From: Dasypus novemcinctus
Lineage: Eukaryota > Chordata > Mammalia > Cingulata > Dasypodidae
NCBI RefSeq assembly: GCF_030445035.2
Contig: NC_080694.1
Location: 75,593,147-75,657,146, forward strand
Length of the DNA stretch: 64,000 nt
Reading direction: 5' to 3'
Positions 1 through 35,204 of this stretch are shown one piece after another. Position 1 is the stretch's first letter; every line of letters begins with the position of its first letter. The translations under genes and the position numbers were made by a program. The notes under the pieces are model-generated. The model ran no database searches and had not been told where the DNA came from. It saw only the letters and a program-made list of their open reading frames with translations.

Positions 1-345
1 GGGGGGTGGGTGGCGGAGGGGCGGTGGGGCCGGGGGGGGTGGGCGGCGGAGGGGCAGCGGAGCTGGGGGGTGGGCGGCTGAGGGGCAGCGGGGCCGGGGG
101 GGTGGGCGGCGGAGGGGCGGCGGAGGGCCGGGGGGTGGGCGGCGGAGGTGCAGTGGGGCCGGGGGGTGGGCGGCAGAGGGGCTGGGGGGGTGGGCGGCGG
201 GGCCGGGGGGGTGGGCGACGGAGGGGCAGCGGGGCCAGGGGGTTGGGCAGCAGAGGGGTGGCGTCGGACCGGGGGGGTGGGCAGCTGAGGGGTGGCGTCG
301 AGGCCGGGGGACGGGCGGCGGAGGGGCGGCGGGGCGACCTGGAGC
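1..345. repeat. G-rich minisatellite in a DDR1 intron
   Basis: Imperfect tandem units of about 30-35 bases are built on GGGGTGGGCGGCGGAGGGGC with variable spacers. It lies in the intron just before the first DDR1 exon visible here. Long reading frames through it follow from the absence of stop codons in the repeat and are not genes. Confidence 0.85.
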
Positions 346-419
346 TGGCCGGCGTGTGCGTGGCGCCGGCTGGCCAGCGGCGAAAGGTACAGCCCGGCTC
401 GCTCACCTCCCCCGCCCAG

Positions 420-2782
420 GAACGACTTCCTGAAGGAGGTGAAGATCATGTCCAGGCTCAAGGACCCCAACATCGTCCGGCTGCTGGGTGTGTGCGTGCA
501 GGACGACCCGCTCTGCATGATCACCGACTACATGGAGAACGGCGACCTCAACCAGTTCCTCAGCGCCCACCAGCTGGAGGACAAGGCGGCCGGCGCGCCC
601 GGGGACGCGGGGCCCAGCCCGGGACCCAGCATCAGGTGGCGCGGGGCTCCCGGGGAGGGAGGGCCACGGGAGGACGGACCGCCCACCGTGCTACGCGGGC
701 TCGGGGCTTGGCGAGGCGGTGCGACGGCTGGACTTCCCTCCCGCTCCTTCCCGCCCACCCACTCCCTCGAGCCTGGACGGGGAGCCTGTTATAGGAGCGC
801 GCTCCCGGTCGGCGGGACGTGCTGGCCGCGGGGCCGCCCTGACCCTCGGTGTCGTCCTCGCAGCTACGCGGTGCTGGTGCACGTGGCGGCCCAGATCGCC
901 TCGGGCATGCGCTACCTGGCCACGCTCAACTTCGTGCACCGCGACCTGGCCACGAGGAACTGCCTGGTAGGGGACAACTTCACCATCAAGATCGCCGACT
1001 TCGGCATGAGCCGCAACCTCTACGCCGGGGACTACTACCGCGTGCAGGGCCGGGCCGTGCTGCCCATCCGGTGGATGGCCTGGGAGTGCATCCTCATGGT
1101 GAGCGCGGGGGTCCACGCCCAGCCCCCGGAGAGGCCGCGGCCTGGGGAGGGGCGCCGTGGTGGGCGGGGCCGTGGGCGGCACAGAGAGGAAGGGGGGGCG
1201 GCCAGGAGGGCGCTGACCCCCGGGGCAGCCCGGAGAGCCCCTGAGAGAGGCCTGGGGGAGGGCAGGCACTTGGGGGCGGCCCGGGGAGCCCCTGAGACCT
1301 GGAGGGGGGGCAGGCACTTGGGGCGGCCAGGAGGGCGCCGACCCCCAGGGCATCCCGGAGAGCCCCTGAGAGAGGCCTGGGGGAGGGCAGGCACTTGGGG
1401 GCGGCCCGGGGAGCCCCTGAGACCTGGAGGGGGGGCAGGCACTTGGGGCGGCCAGAAGGGCGCCGACCCCCGGGGCATCCCGGAGAGCCCCTGAGAGAGG
1501 CCTGGGGGAGGGCAGGCACTTGGGGGCGGCCCGGGGAGCCCCTGAGACCTGGAGGGGGGGCAGGCACTTGGGGCGGCCAGGAGGGCGCCGACCCCCAGGG
1601 CATCCCGGAGAGCCCCTGAGAGAGGCCTGGGGGGGGAGCAGGCAGGTTGGGGGTGGCCTGGGGAGCCCCCGAGACCTGGAGGGGGGGCAGGCACTTGGGG
1701 CGGCCAGGAGGGCACCGACCCCCGGGCCGGCCCGCGGAGCCCCTGAGCCCTGCGCTGCGCCTGCCAGGGCAAGTTCACGACGGCAAGTGACGTGTGGGCC
1801 TTCGGGGTGACGCTGTGGGAGGTGCTGGCGCTGTGCCGCGCCCAGCCCTTCGGGCAGCTCACGGACGAGCAGGTCATCGAGAACGCCGGCGAGTTCTTCC
1901 GGGACCAGGGCCGGCAGGTGAGAGGGTGAGGGGGGGCCGGGGCGGGGCTGGGGTGGGGGTCAGCGCAGAGCCTGTGGACCAGGGCCGGCAGGTGAGAGAG
2001 CGGAGAGGGGACGGGGCGGGGGGCGCGGAGCCTGTGGACCAGGGCCGGCAGGTCAGAGGGCGGGGAGGGGCTGGGGGGGGGCGCGCAGAGCCCGTGGACC
2101 AGGGCCGGCAGGTCAGAGGGTGGGGAGGGGGCAGGGAGGGGCCGGGGCAGGGGGCGCAGAGCCCATGGACCAGGGCCAGCAGGTCAGAGGGCGGGGAGGG
2201 GGCGGGGAGGGGGCGGGGAGGGGCCGGGGCGGGGGGCGCAGAGTCTGTGGACCAGGGCCAGCAGGTCAGAGGGCGGGGAGGGGCCGGGGCGGGGGGCGCG
2301 GAGCCCGTGGACCAGGGCCCGGCGCGGAGCCCGTGGACCAGGGCTGGCAGGTCAGAGGGCGGGGAGGGGCTGGGGGCGGGGCGCAGAGCCCGTGGACCAG
2401 GGCCGGCAGGTCAGAGGGTGGGGAGGGGCTGGGGCGGGGGGCGCAGAGCCCGTGGACCAGGGCCGGCAGGTCAGAGGGCGGGGAGGGGCTGGGGCGGGGG
2501 GGGGGGGGGCGCAGAGCCTGTGGACCAGGGCCGGCAGGTCAGAGAGCCCGTGGACCAGGGCCAGCAGGTCAGAGGGCGAGGAGGGGCCGGGGGGGCGCAG
2601 AGCCCGTGGCCTCGGGACTGAGGGCCCCGCCTGCCGTGCAGGTGTACCTGTCCCGGCCGCCCGCCTGCCCCCTGGGCCTGTACGAGCTGATGCTGCGGTG
2701 CTGGAGCAGGGAGCCCGAGCAGCGGCCGCCCTTCTCCCAGCTGCACCGGTTCCTGGCAGAGGACGCAGTCAACACGGCGTGA
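420..2782 (+). CDS. DDR1: DDR1, discoidin domain receptor tyrosine kinase 1 (3' part, four exons)
   Basis: Collagen-activated receptor tyrosine kinase of the plasma membrane. Only the C-terminal two thirds of the kinase domain is in the window; ectodomain, transmembrane part and the glycine-loop exon lie upstream. Coding exons: 420-635, 864-1098, 1768-1917 and 2642-2782 (TGA 2780-2782), about 247 residues in consistent phase. Visible motifs are [17 protein letters not shown] (helix C), the hinge [15 protein letters not shown], the catalytic loop [11 protein letters not shown] in IADFGMSRN, the activation-loop tyrosines in YAGDYYR, and WMAWE. The sequence follows human DDR1 nearly residue for residue and ends [10 protein letters not shown]. 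The segment between hinge and catalytic loop ([18 protein letters not shown]) diverges most. All splice sites are GT-AG and no damage is seen. Two introns have been invaded by minisatellites. Confidence 0.97.
1190..1745. repeat. Minisatellite, unit about 125 bases, in a DDR1 intron
   Basis: About four tandem copies of a unit of roughly 125 bases; the phrase GAGACCTGGAGG recurs near 1294, 1419, 1544 and 1671. The array fills most of the intron between the exon ending WECILM (1098) and the exon starting at 1768. Confidence 0.88.
1900..2610. repeat. Donor-derived minisatellite, unit about 60 bases, DDR1 last intron
   Basis: About 11 copies of a unit of roughly 60 bases, with exact 60-base steps near 2341, 2401 and 2461. 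Each copy contains GGACCAGGGC(C/T)(G/A)GCAGGT, which is the last 16 bases of the upstream exon (ending at 1917) plus the splice donor. The array therefore starts inside the exon and fills the intron. Confidence 0.9.
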
Positions 2783-3391
2783 ACCGTGTCGCACCCGCGG
2801 GCCTTCACCCTCACCTCCCGAGCCCCCCGACGGAGGCGGGCTGGGCCTGCCCAGGGAGCTGCTGACCCCCAGCCTGCCCCCCTAGAAGCCCCTGCGCCCA
2901 CCCAGCTGGCCCTGGGGGTGGGGGCAATGCGGGCAGACACTGGACAGGGCCGCTGGGCAGTGCTCTGCTGGAGAGGGGGTGCGTGCCCCTCCCCGTCCAC
3001 ACTGGACGCCATGGCCGCGCCGCGGGGGCGGGAGAACGGGGAGAGGACGAAGGCTCCTGCTGCCCTGCACCCGGCCCCAGCGTTGGCCGCTCTATCCCCC
3101 GAAACACTGGACCTGGGGTGACCCTGCCCCCAGCACCCCCTTCCCGCCTGCTGTGTCGTAGCTAGCATTTCTCGACGCCTGCCGTTCTGTGGAGTAATAC
3201 TGGGGTCGGGGCGAGAGGGAGCAACGCCCTGTGGGCCTGGGCCGGACGTCTCTGTCGTAGCTGCCACGTCGGTTTTTCTATAATCACTCGGGGTTTGTAC
3301 ATTTTTGGGGGGAGAGACACAGATTTTTACACTAATATATGGACCTAGCTGAGGCAGCTTTAATCCCCTGCACTAGGCAGGTAATAATAAA
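2783..3391 (+). terminator. DDR1: DDR1 3' UTR and polyadenylation signal (AATAAA 3386-3391)
   Basis: The segment after the TGA ends in a block that matches my memory of the human DDR1 3' UTR end (ATATATGGACCTAG, then CCCTGCACTAGGCAGG, then TAATAATAAAGG). The cleavage site should lie 15-25 bases after 3391. Confidence 0.9.
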
Positions 3392-3410
3392 GGTTGGGTT
3401 TTCCAGTCTG

Positions 3411-3821
3411 TGTGTTGGTTTCTGGGGGTCCCATGAAGTGTGCTCCCCTCCTGCCCTGCACGCTCTATGTCCTCTCCGTGGCCCGTCCCATTCCGTTGCC
3501 TGGCAACGCCCTGGCCCGTGGCACTTCCAGGGAACGCACGTGCGACGCGCCAGCCGGGAGGGGAGCGGGCAGCCCACCTGTGGTCAGGGAGCTGAGGCTT
3601 TCCTGGGCCACGACCCCTCGGGCAGTCCCGATTCCCCCCTCAGACAAAATCCAACAGAAACAGCTACCAAAACGCACTACAAAAAGGTGATGCGGTCACT
3701 TGCGCTTCTTTAGTTACAGTTAACGTAAAGGTCCGGCAGGAGGCGTAGTTCAAGTGGCAGTGACCATAAAGGGTATTCTAAGGTCTCCATGACAACTGGA
3801 ATGGGCTCTAAAAAGGGCCGA
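3411..3821. other. Intergenic, no gene seen
   Basis: Sequence after the DDR1 end. It contains only short, unsupported reading frames and no repeat that I recognise. Confidence 0.6.
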
Positions 3822-4215
3822 CAAGGAGCAGATGTGCCTCAACTGATAGAGCGTCCGTCTACCATATGGAGGGTGCAGGGTTCAAACCCCAGGCCTCCGT
3901 GACCCGTGTGGAGCTGGCCCATGTGCGGTGCTGATGCGCGCAAGGAATGCCGTGCCACGCAGGGGTGTCCCCCACACAGGGGAGCCCCATGCATAAGGAG
4001 TGCACCCCGTAAGGAGAGCCGCCCAGAGCGAAAGAAAGTGCAGCCTACGCAGTAGGGGTGCCACACACACGGAGAGCTGATGGAGCAAGAGGACGCCACA
4101 AAAAAGACGAAGTTTCCCAATGTCGCCAGATAATGCAAGCGGATGCAGAACACACAGCGAATGGACAGAGAGCAGACAACGGGGGGAAAGGGGAGAGAAA
4201 TAAATAAAAACTGAA
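3822..4215 (+). mobile_element. DAS-type tRNA-derived SINE, plus orientation
   Basis: A tRNA-like head at about 3826-3897 has a B-box-like GGTTCAAACCC. A body of about 300 bases follows, then an A-rich tail with AAATAAATAAAA. The same family occurs in reverse at 63035-63458. The flanks carry similar AAAA-AGGGCC strings, a possible target duplication. This family is my main evidence for an armadillo. Confidence 0.9.
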
Positions 4216-6260
4216 ACCTTTAAAAAATAAGGGCCTTCAGTCTATCAGTTCTTGCACTTGGAACTGAAGGAAAGGTTAAATTTCACTTAAAGGTTAATAA
4301 AAACAAAGGGACACTATTTTCTGGCCCAATTCTAGGACCCCCTGTGGGTCTGGGAAATCCAGGTGGAACCTCTGGTTTAGGCTCCTTGAGGGAACGAAGG
4401 ACCTAGCAGGTTGGGCTGTTGGGATGAAGACCAGAACCAAGGAGCTGAATTGTCTCAGAGGCCGGGACGGACGGGTGACAGCCACCAGGACAGCATTTAA
4501 CAAAGAGTTCAAATTTGGTTGGAAAAGAAGAAAGAGAAAAAATCAGCTGCAAGTACCGGATGCAGCAGATCTGGCCAGCAGCTCTTAGACAGACTCAAGT
4601 TCAGTTGCAGACGTGAGCTGACCGGACGGGGACGCCAGGACACGCTGACTCGGGGTTGCCGGGGCTGGGTCACAGGACCCGAGGGACACGCGAGGAAGTC
4701 ATGGCCGGCGCCGAGCCCCGCCTCGATAAGCAGCCGAAGTGCACCTGAACTCGTCTCAGCACGTCCCAGCCTGCCCCGCCCTGCGGTCTCCTGCCCCATT
4801 CCTGGCACCGTCGTCCCCTGGGCCGTGCAAGCCGGAAGCGGGGCAGGCACGAGGCCCTGCTGTGCCCCGGCCTCCGGGAGCCTGCTCCGCTCCAGCCCGG
4901 CCGCCGCGGGCACACGCCGCGCCTTCCTGTCTGCCCTCACCCCGGAGCCGCCCTCCTCCCCTCCCGTTTCTTCTTGGGGCTGCAGCCAGAGTCATCTCTG
5001 GAACAAACCTGACCCTGCTCCTCCATTTCAAGACCACTGATCTCAGGATGGAGAACAAAACCTTCCTCCTGGTCACGTCTGGCCCCGCGCCCCTCCAGCC
5101 CCCGGCATCTTCGGGCTCCTCCCACAGGCTGCGGTTCCCCACCTGGAGCCCGTGCGCACGCTGTGCCCTCCCCTGGAGCCTGGGCCCGGCGTCCTTGCCT
5201 CGTTCGCGCCCTGCCCTTCAGCTGTGTCCTGGGCCTCCTGGCCAGGTCGATGTCCTGTCTCAGAGCACGCGGCTCTCTTCTCTGTGCTTGTTACGTGTGT
5301 GTGCGTGTTCCTTTCCCACCTTGTGAGCTCCACGAGGGCGAATTCCTGGAACATGGGCTCCGTAAGTACTGGTTGAAAGAACATTCATCAGTATCAGAGG
5401 CCCACACAAGAGACTGGATTATTCTGGGTAGTTAGGGAACTAAAATCGAAACGTGAAAGTTGCAGAAAACAACACTGAAGATGCTGTAGATACTAGGCAG
5501 GTGCCATGCTTACTCCATAGCACATCTTATTTAATAATCACAGCACGTGAAGGAAACTTCTTGTTGTCCACAGGGGCTGTTCCTGCCTGAGGCTGCAGAG
5601 CCAGCCGCCGGTGGAGCTGGGTGGGAGGCAAGCCAAGCTGCAGCTGCCTGGGGGCAGAAGGTGGGGGGGCTCTCCACAAGGGTCCTTTCCTCTGTCGGGA
5701 AGCTCTTGCCACCTCCTCAGCCCCCAGGACCCTCCGTCAGGCCCAGATGGCTCAAGCAGGCTTCTTCCTTGGGGCCAGTTCCCGCCACTGGATGTGCCAC
5801 CTGGAACGCTTACCCTTAGAGCAGCAGGGCTTTATGCCTCCCCTCATCTGTTCTCCCCAAAATCAACGCACACGTAACTTTTTACAAAGATGGCACCGTG
5901 CCGCGGGTGCCATTTTGTAACCTGCCCCCCCTCCAAAAAAAAGTCACGGGTGGCTCCAGGCTGTGACACATACACCACTGACCTCCCCTCTCTCCACCCA
6001 GTGTCCTGCCTTGTTGGGACGACAACCCCAGGAGCAACAGTGGCTGTTTCCCCTGTTCTCATAGGACGACGACAAGCAAACACGCTTCGCCAACACCCCT
6101 GTGTGGCTATTTCTGTACCCACGTGGGAGAATTTCAGCATGATACACTGAAGGCTGGAGCCACTAAGTGCCGCTGAAATCGCTGCTGGACACGGCCACCT
6201 CACCCTTGGAACGGGGCTGCCAGGCCAAGCCTGGGCCGCGATGCCCGTGCCGCTGCCGGC
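4216..6260. other. Intergenic DDR1-GTF2H4 segment with a probable L2 remnant
   Basis: No gene is supported. About 5270-5390 (a TTGTGAGCTCCACGAGGGC stretch followed by GTAAGTACTGGTTGAAAGAA) resembles the antique L2 3' end. The rest is unremarkable, with moderately GC-rich reading frames in several directions. Confidence 0.5.
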
Positions 6261-6264
6261 ACTG

Positions 6265-6560
6265 AGGGTGCCAGGCCTTAACCTTCCTTTCTTCCTAATC
6301 TGATATTTCGTCTTTTTAATTTCCAGTATTTTGATTCTTTGCTTTTCTTAATTACTAGTGAAGCTGAGAGTTTTCCTGTTTTATAAGGCATTTGTATTCT
6401 TTTGCACCTGCTCACCTCTTTCACCAAACTTTAAACATGTTTCTTTTTCTTTTTGCTTTGTGAGAGCCTTTTGCATTTTGTCTATCAAACAGTTCTTCCC
6501 AGGCTGTAATTTGCCCTTGAACTTTCCTACTCTTTTGCCATAAAGAAGCTTTATCAGTTC
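6265..6560 (-). mobile_element. Probable old LINE-1 3' fragment (antisense)
   Basis: AT-rich block resembling the antisense of the L1 3' region, with the usual sequence of features: TTTTCCTGTTTTATAAGGC, then a TTTGTATTCTTTTGC-like stretch, then CCATAAAGAAGCTTT near the end. It is diverged, so the subfamily cannot be given. Confidence 0.55.
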
Positions 6561-6989
6561 TGCGTCATGCTTTGAGGATTTTAAACACTGCTAAGGAAAC
6601 GGGACGAGATACCGGGCCAGCGGCAGGGGCCGGCAGGTTCCCGCAGGCCTCCGGGTGGTTCCCGGGCCCCTGCCTTGAAAACGCTCCTGCAAACCCAGCG
6701 TCCCCTGAGGTCGTGGGCAGGGCCTCGCCTCGCTGGGCTCCGGGGTCTCAGCAAACGGGAAACAAGCTCGCCTGCAGGAGCTCGGGGAACGCGCAGGGAC
6801 CTTCCTTCCCTGTCGCGCGGCAGCTTCGCGGGGGACTTGGAGCAAACCACTGGTTCTCGAGACAACCGTGTTTTAGATCATATTAATTACTACATTATAG
6901 TGTATGCTATATACTATACTGTATTATACTGTATCATTACTCTTCTACCTAAAAGTGGGTGGAGATGGAAATTAAGCTTTGCCGAGTAC

Positions 6990-7428
6990 CTACAGGGTTA
7001 GCTCCTAACCCCCGAACGTGCCCTGACGATGCCGCTTCCAGCGGCGCTAGAGGCTCACCCCGGCGCCCCCGTCCCCGGCAGCGCGGCCGGAGGCGCCGCG
7101 GAACCACAGCGCCGGGCCTCGGCGTGCTGCACTCGGCGGCGGCCTTTGGCGGCCGCGCTCCCCGCGGTGCCTGCCGGGAGTCGTAGTCAGACGCGCGCCG
7201 GCCCGCGCCCAGCGAGCGAGGACGAGACTCCACTTCCCAGCAGGCGCCGCGGCGGCGAGCGCAGCGCCATTGCCCTCCCGGCTCTGCACGCCTTCGCCTC
7301 TGAACCCGCCCCGCTCCGCCGGCCTTCCTCCGCTCCTCAGCTTGTTCCCGTTATCGTTTCCCGATCCCCAGGAGCCAGCTCCGCTCAGGCGCCGCTCGAG
7401 ACTCGGCGTGCACGGGGGGATCGGCGGG
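6990..7428 (+). promoter_or_regulatory. GTF2H4: GTF2H4 CpG-island promoter and non-coding first exon
   Basis: CpG-dense, TATA-less stretch immediately before GTF2H4. A consensus donor follows 7428 (GGGG then GTGAGCGG), and the coding exon has its acceptor at 7956-7958, which fits an untranslated first exon ending at 7428. The transcription start cannot be fixed from sequence. Confidence 0.7.
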
Positions 7429-7907
7429 GTGAGCGGGCCCGGGAGGCGGGGCTGGAGGAAGGGCTAGGGGGCCGGAGCGCGCTCGGAGCGAGCGGGGTGG
7501 GGGAGACCTGGGGAGCGGGAAGTGGAATTCGACGTGGGAGCCGTGGAGGGGAGGTGGTGCTGTGCGGAGCTGGCTAAGAACTGGGATGCGGGAGGACTGG
7601 CAGATCCGCAGCTCTTAGGCTGATGTAGCCAGGAGCGGGGAAGGGGAGAGGACCGGGCTCCCGCTGCTCAGCTAAAGGTTAGACGAGTCACTGAGACGCA
7701 AAATGGCTTTGCAGGTCTGGGCCAGTTGCTTCTGTCCCCTGGACACTGGGAGAAGACTGGAGTTGAGGCAGAAGTGGGGTGGGGGTAGGCAAGAGGGGAG
7801 GTCGATCAGGGTTGGGAGTGACTCCAGGAGATGAGGGACATGGAAGAGGGAGCCACAGAAAAGAGGGGCCGTTTGGGGCTGGGGTGGGATTGCGCCGCGG
7901 AGGGTGA

Positions 7908-15368
<7,461 letters not shown>

Positions 15369-15385
15369 CTCCTCAGGCGCTCGCG

Positions 15386-31315
<15,930 letters not shown>

Positions 31316-31589
31316 CCCGCCCCCCGCCGGTTCCCTCTGAGGACGCACGGGTGGACTCGCCAGCCACCAGGGTGGGCGGCACCTGCAGACCGCTGGGTCG
31401 CCTCCTCCCGCACGGCGGAAGCCGACACCCTGGTTGATGTGACCCGGGCGTCCTCGAGCTGCCCCTCCCTGTCCCGGCCTCGGCCGTTCAGCAACGGGGC
31501 CCAGCGGCCAGTGAGGTCGAGGGCACATCCACCTGTCCTTCCACCACCGTCTTCCCCACTTCCTGGTGCCGCCCTGAGAGCTTTGTGCG

Positions 31590-31765
31590 GACAGGAGGGG
31601 CTGCCCTCGGCTCCACCTGGATGGAGGGGCTGCCCTCGGCTCCGCCTGGACGGGGGGGCTGCCCTCGGCTCCGCCTGGACGGGGGGCTGCCCTCGGCTCC
31701 GCCTGGACGGGGGGCTGCCCTCGGCTCCGCCTGGACGGGGGGCTGCCCTCGGCTTCACCTGGAGG
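31590..31765. repeat. Short minisatellite downstream of VARS2 stop
   Basis: Six copies of CTGCCCTCGGCTCCGCCTGG plus ACGGGGGG, 30-31 bases each. Confidence 0.85.
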
Positions 31766-32224
31766 GGGTGTTCTGGATGGGGTGGGCGCAGGTGCAGCCG
31801 CCTTGTTCTGCCTCTTTGCGGCCGGCTGCAGGCCCCTGGCCCCTGGTCGCTCCCGCCCACTCCCCTCGCCTCGTCCCGTGCAGCGCCCACCCCGGCATCG
31901 CGGCAGCCGGTTTACGGGGCCTGTCGGTCCTCTGTGGTCCAAGGCACAAGGCCGGCTGCGCTCAGCCTGGTGGGTTGGAGCTGCGTCCTGGAGCTGGGGA
32001 CGGAACTGGAACTCTGCCGCCCACCGCAGCACCTGTAACCACTACGGCTGTGAAGGGCGCTTAGGCCGGCAGTGTCCCTGCCGCTGCGCTCGAGAGGTGG
32101 ACACGCCAGGGGCCGCGGCCCTGTCATCCCGCTTTGATGCCTTTCCAGAGCTTTCCAGCCCTGGGCCAGGCCTGCGGCAGCACCCCGAGGGGGGCGGAGA
32201 GCGTGGGCGGCCCTTTCCTTGTTC

Positions 32225-32320
32225 TTGCTCCCCGTTCAACGAGCAGTTCTTGAGCGCCGACTGTGTGCTTTGCTCTTCTGGACACCTGGATTCACAAGTG
32301 AACGAAACAGACGAAGCTCA
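32225..32320 (+). mobile_element. L2 LINE 3' remnant
   Basis: CCGTTCAACGAGCAGTTCTTGAGCGCC followed by ACTGTGTGC and ACAAGTGAACGAAACAGACGAAGC follows the order of the L2 3' end (ancient mammalian repeat). Confidence 0.6.
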
Positions 32321-32499
32321 CTAACTGGAGAGCAAGGAGGAAGCTAGGTGGAGCTGAAAGCAGAGCAGGGAAGGGCAAGGGCAGCTGTGGGTGCAGGGCG
32401 GCCAGGACGCGCTCAGGAAGTCGGGCTCAAGCAGGGGCCTGCAGGCTGTGTGGGGATTGGCTGTGGAAGCCTTGAAGAGGACGGGCTGGCGGGGAGCAT

Positions 32500-33770
32500 G
32501 GCTGGGGGAGCATACCTGGAGCACTCAGGAGGAGGACCTGGGCTGGGGGAGCACACCTGGAGCACTCAGGAGGAGGACCTGGGCTGAGGGAGCACACCTG
32601 GAGCACTCAGGAGGAGGACCTAGGCTGAGGGAGCACACCTGGAGCACTCAGGAGGAGGACCTGGGCTGGGGGAGCACACCTGGAGCTCTCAGGAGGAGGA
32701 CCTGGGCTGAGGGAGCACACCTGGAGCACTCAGGAGGAGGACCTGGGCTGGGGGAGCATACCTGGAGCACTCAGGAGGAGGACCTGGGCTGGGGGAGCAC
32801 ACCTGGGGCTCTCAGGAGGAGGACCTGGGCTGGGGGAGCATACCTGGAGCACTCAGGAGGAGGACCTGGGCTGGGGGAGCACACCTGGGGCTCTCAGGAG
32901 GAGGACCTGGGCTCGGGGAGCACACCTGGGGCACTCAGGAGGAGGACCTGGGCTGAGGGAGCACACCTGGGGCACTCAGGAGGAGGACCTGGGCTGGGGG
33001 AGCACACCTGGGGCACTCAGGAGGACCTGGGCTTGGGGAGCACACCTGGGGCTCTCAGGAGGAGGACCTGGGCTGGGGGAGCACACCTGGGGCACTCAGG
33101 AGGAGGACCTGGGCTGGGGGAGCACACCTGGGGCTCTCAGGAGGAGGACCTGGGCTCGGGGAGCACACCTGGGGCACTCAGGAGGAGGACCTGGGCTCAG
33201 GGAGCACACCTGGGGCACTCAGGAGGAGACCTGGGCTGGGGGAGCACACCTGGGGCTGTCAGGAGGAGGGGATGGCTGAGGCACTCAGGAGGACCTGGGC
33301 TGGGAGGGGATGGCTGAGGCACTCAGGAGGACCTGGGCTGGGAGGGGATGGCTGAGGCACTCAGGAGGACCTGGGCTGGGGGAGCACACCTGGAGCACTC
33401 AGGAGGAGGACCTGGGCTGGGGGGGATGGCTGGGGCACTCAGGAGGACCTGGGCTGGGGGAGCACACCTGGAGCACTCAGGAGGAGGACCTGGGCTGGGG
33501 GAGCACACCTGGAGCACTCAGGAAGACTCCAGCTGGGGAGGGGAGCACTCAGAGGACTTGAGGCTGGGGAGAGCAAACCTTGAGTACTCAGGAGGAGGAC
33601 CCGAGCTGGGGGGCAGCACACCTGGGGCTCTCAGAGGAGGAGGGGCTGGGGTGGGAGCTGCCTGGAGGGCTCAGGAGGATTGGGCTGGGGGAGCACACCT
33701 GGAGCACTCAGAGGACTCAAGGCTGGGGGGGGAGCCTCCTGGAGCGCTCAGGCCCTCGAGGAGGGGCTGG
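32500..33770. repeat. Minisatellite, unit about 41 bases, between VARS2 and SFTA2
   Basis: About 25 copies of GCACACCTGGAGCACTCAGG / AGGAGGACCTGGGCTGGGGGA. They become irregular after 33560. No coding role is supported. Confidence 0.92.
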
Positions 33771-33808
33771 GAAGCTCAAGGGGCACTTGGGGCAGTGCTG
33801 CCCGCAGT

Positions 33809-33814
33809 AATAAA
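33809..33814 (+). terminator. Candidate distal polyadenylation signal for VARS2
   Basis: AATAAA in CGCAGTAATAAAGTGG. I see no AATAAA or ATTAAA on the plus strand between the VARS2 stop (31315) and here, so it may end a VARS2 transcript of about 2.5 kb 3' UTR. An unrecognised variant signal nearer the stop is equally possible. Confidence 0.4.
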
Positions 33815-33829
33815 GTGGAAGTTAAACCC

Positions 33830-35200
33830 CCCACTGGTCGTGCTTCAGCCACACGTGTCCAGCGGCCGTCGCCTCGGGCTGCGCGGGGTGTAAAGGCGCT
33901 GCTGCGGGGAGCTCTGTTGGGAGGCGTGGGTTACGGCCTTGTAGGTCCCCGGAGGGACTTGCTTTTTTCCCTCCGTCCCTTTCAAGGGTGTCCCCAGGAA
34001 GTGGCCACAGGAGCCACAAGGAGGCTGGGAATCGCTGCAGTTCACACGACTGCCCCAGGGGCAGTGGTCGTTAGGGGGCAGCCAGCAGGTCTGGGGACCC
34101 CAGAGAATTCCCTTCACCGTGCTGTCCCATCTTGGGTCTTGGGAGAACATTTTTGCGCGGAGTGGAAAACCACGCCCTGGTGACCGCAGGCCCTGAGGTC
34201 TGGGTGGTGCTGCAGTCAGCTGCCCGCTCGCCAGCCCCCAGTGCAGGTGCAAGTCCTAAAGCACTTTGGGGCGCCCTGAGCCGGGGTAGTGGGAAAGGGG
34301 CTGGGGGGCGCTTTGTATTGTCTCCTCTCGGCCCCCCGTGCCCCCCTCAGCACTGCCCGCACCCCGCCTTCCTCCAGAGGGTCCCCCTCTAATTTCATGT
34401 GGTGGTGGTCGTGGGTGGGGGGTGCAGGTGGTGGGAGGGTGGGCAGGGGGAGTACTGTGCAAATAGAACGGTCGTTTGGCTGCGTGCCTGCGTTTGGGGA
34501 GAGCTGGGGGAGCGAGGCTACCTCGAGGAGGGGCCGCAGGCAGGCAGGAAGGGGTCCCGGGCCTGCTCGTTAGCCCCGTGGCCCCAGCACTCCTGGGGGC
34601 AGGGACGGTACTGCCCGCGTCTGATGGTCAGTTGTGGCCCCAGGATGAGCGGTCACCTCGGCTCGAGCTGTGGACTGCCCCCGCGGTGCCAGCGGCCCTG
34701 CCCACCCCTCCAGGACGAGTTGCCCTGAGCCCCTCGTCTGGTGCCTGAGCTGCCCCTGCCCACCTCCCACCCGCCTGGGGCCAGGGCCGTGCCCGGGCCG
34801 TGCAGCCCACCCCAGCCCGGAAGCTCAGGCCGAGGCAGACAAGTTAAAGCTGCTTAAGCAGGACCTTTCTGCGCCTTCTCTGCTGGCACCGGGTGTGTCC
34901 TGGCTGAGGGGCCTCCGGCAGGCGACCGCGCCCAGCCCCGGTTTCCTCGCCTGTAAAGTAGGCGGCGCCGCCTGCGGGGCGAGCACTGCGGGGGGAGCTT
35001 TCCCTCCCCGGGTGCTCCCGGGCACCCAGTTCCCAGGTTCCCCGCAGGTCCGCGGCTCTGGCCGGGGGTGGCGGCGCCCCTCTGCCGCGCTGGGAGCCGG
35101 GGACCCGGGCCAACTCCCCTCTCCCGCCAGCCCTGCGCCCTCAGAGTCAAGCCGCTGAATTCATCCCTTTTACTGCCGCGCAGCAGGTCTGGGGGACGCG
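33830..35200. other. Intergenic VARS2-SFTA2, nothing identified
   Basis: GC-rich intergenic sequence with frames in several directions that lack family resemblance or splice support. No AATAAA for SFTA2 was found on the minus strand in this stretch. Confidence 0.55.
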
Positions 35201-35204
35201 GGGC

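Noticed and set aside
420-2782. DDR2 or an NTRK kinase instead of DDR1
   Set aside because: The hinge-to-loop insert, the YAGDYYR loop, the conserved 3' UTR and the neighbour GTF2H4 all fit DDR1.
3826-3897. Functional tRNA gene
   Set aside because: The tRNA-like A and B boxes belong to the SINE head; a body and A-tail follow and the cloverleaf is degraded.
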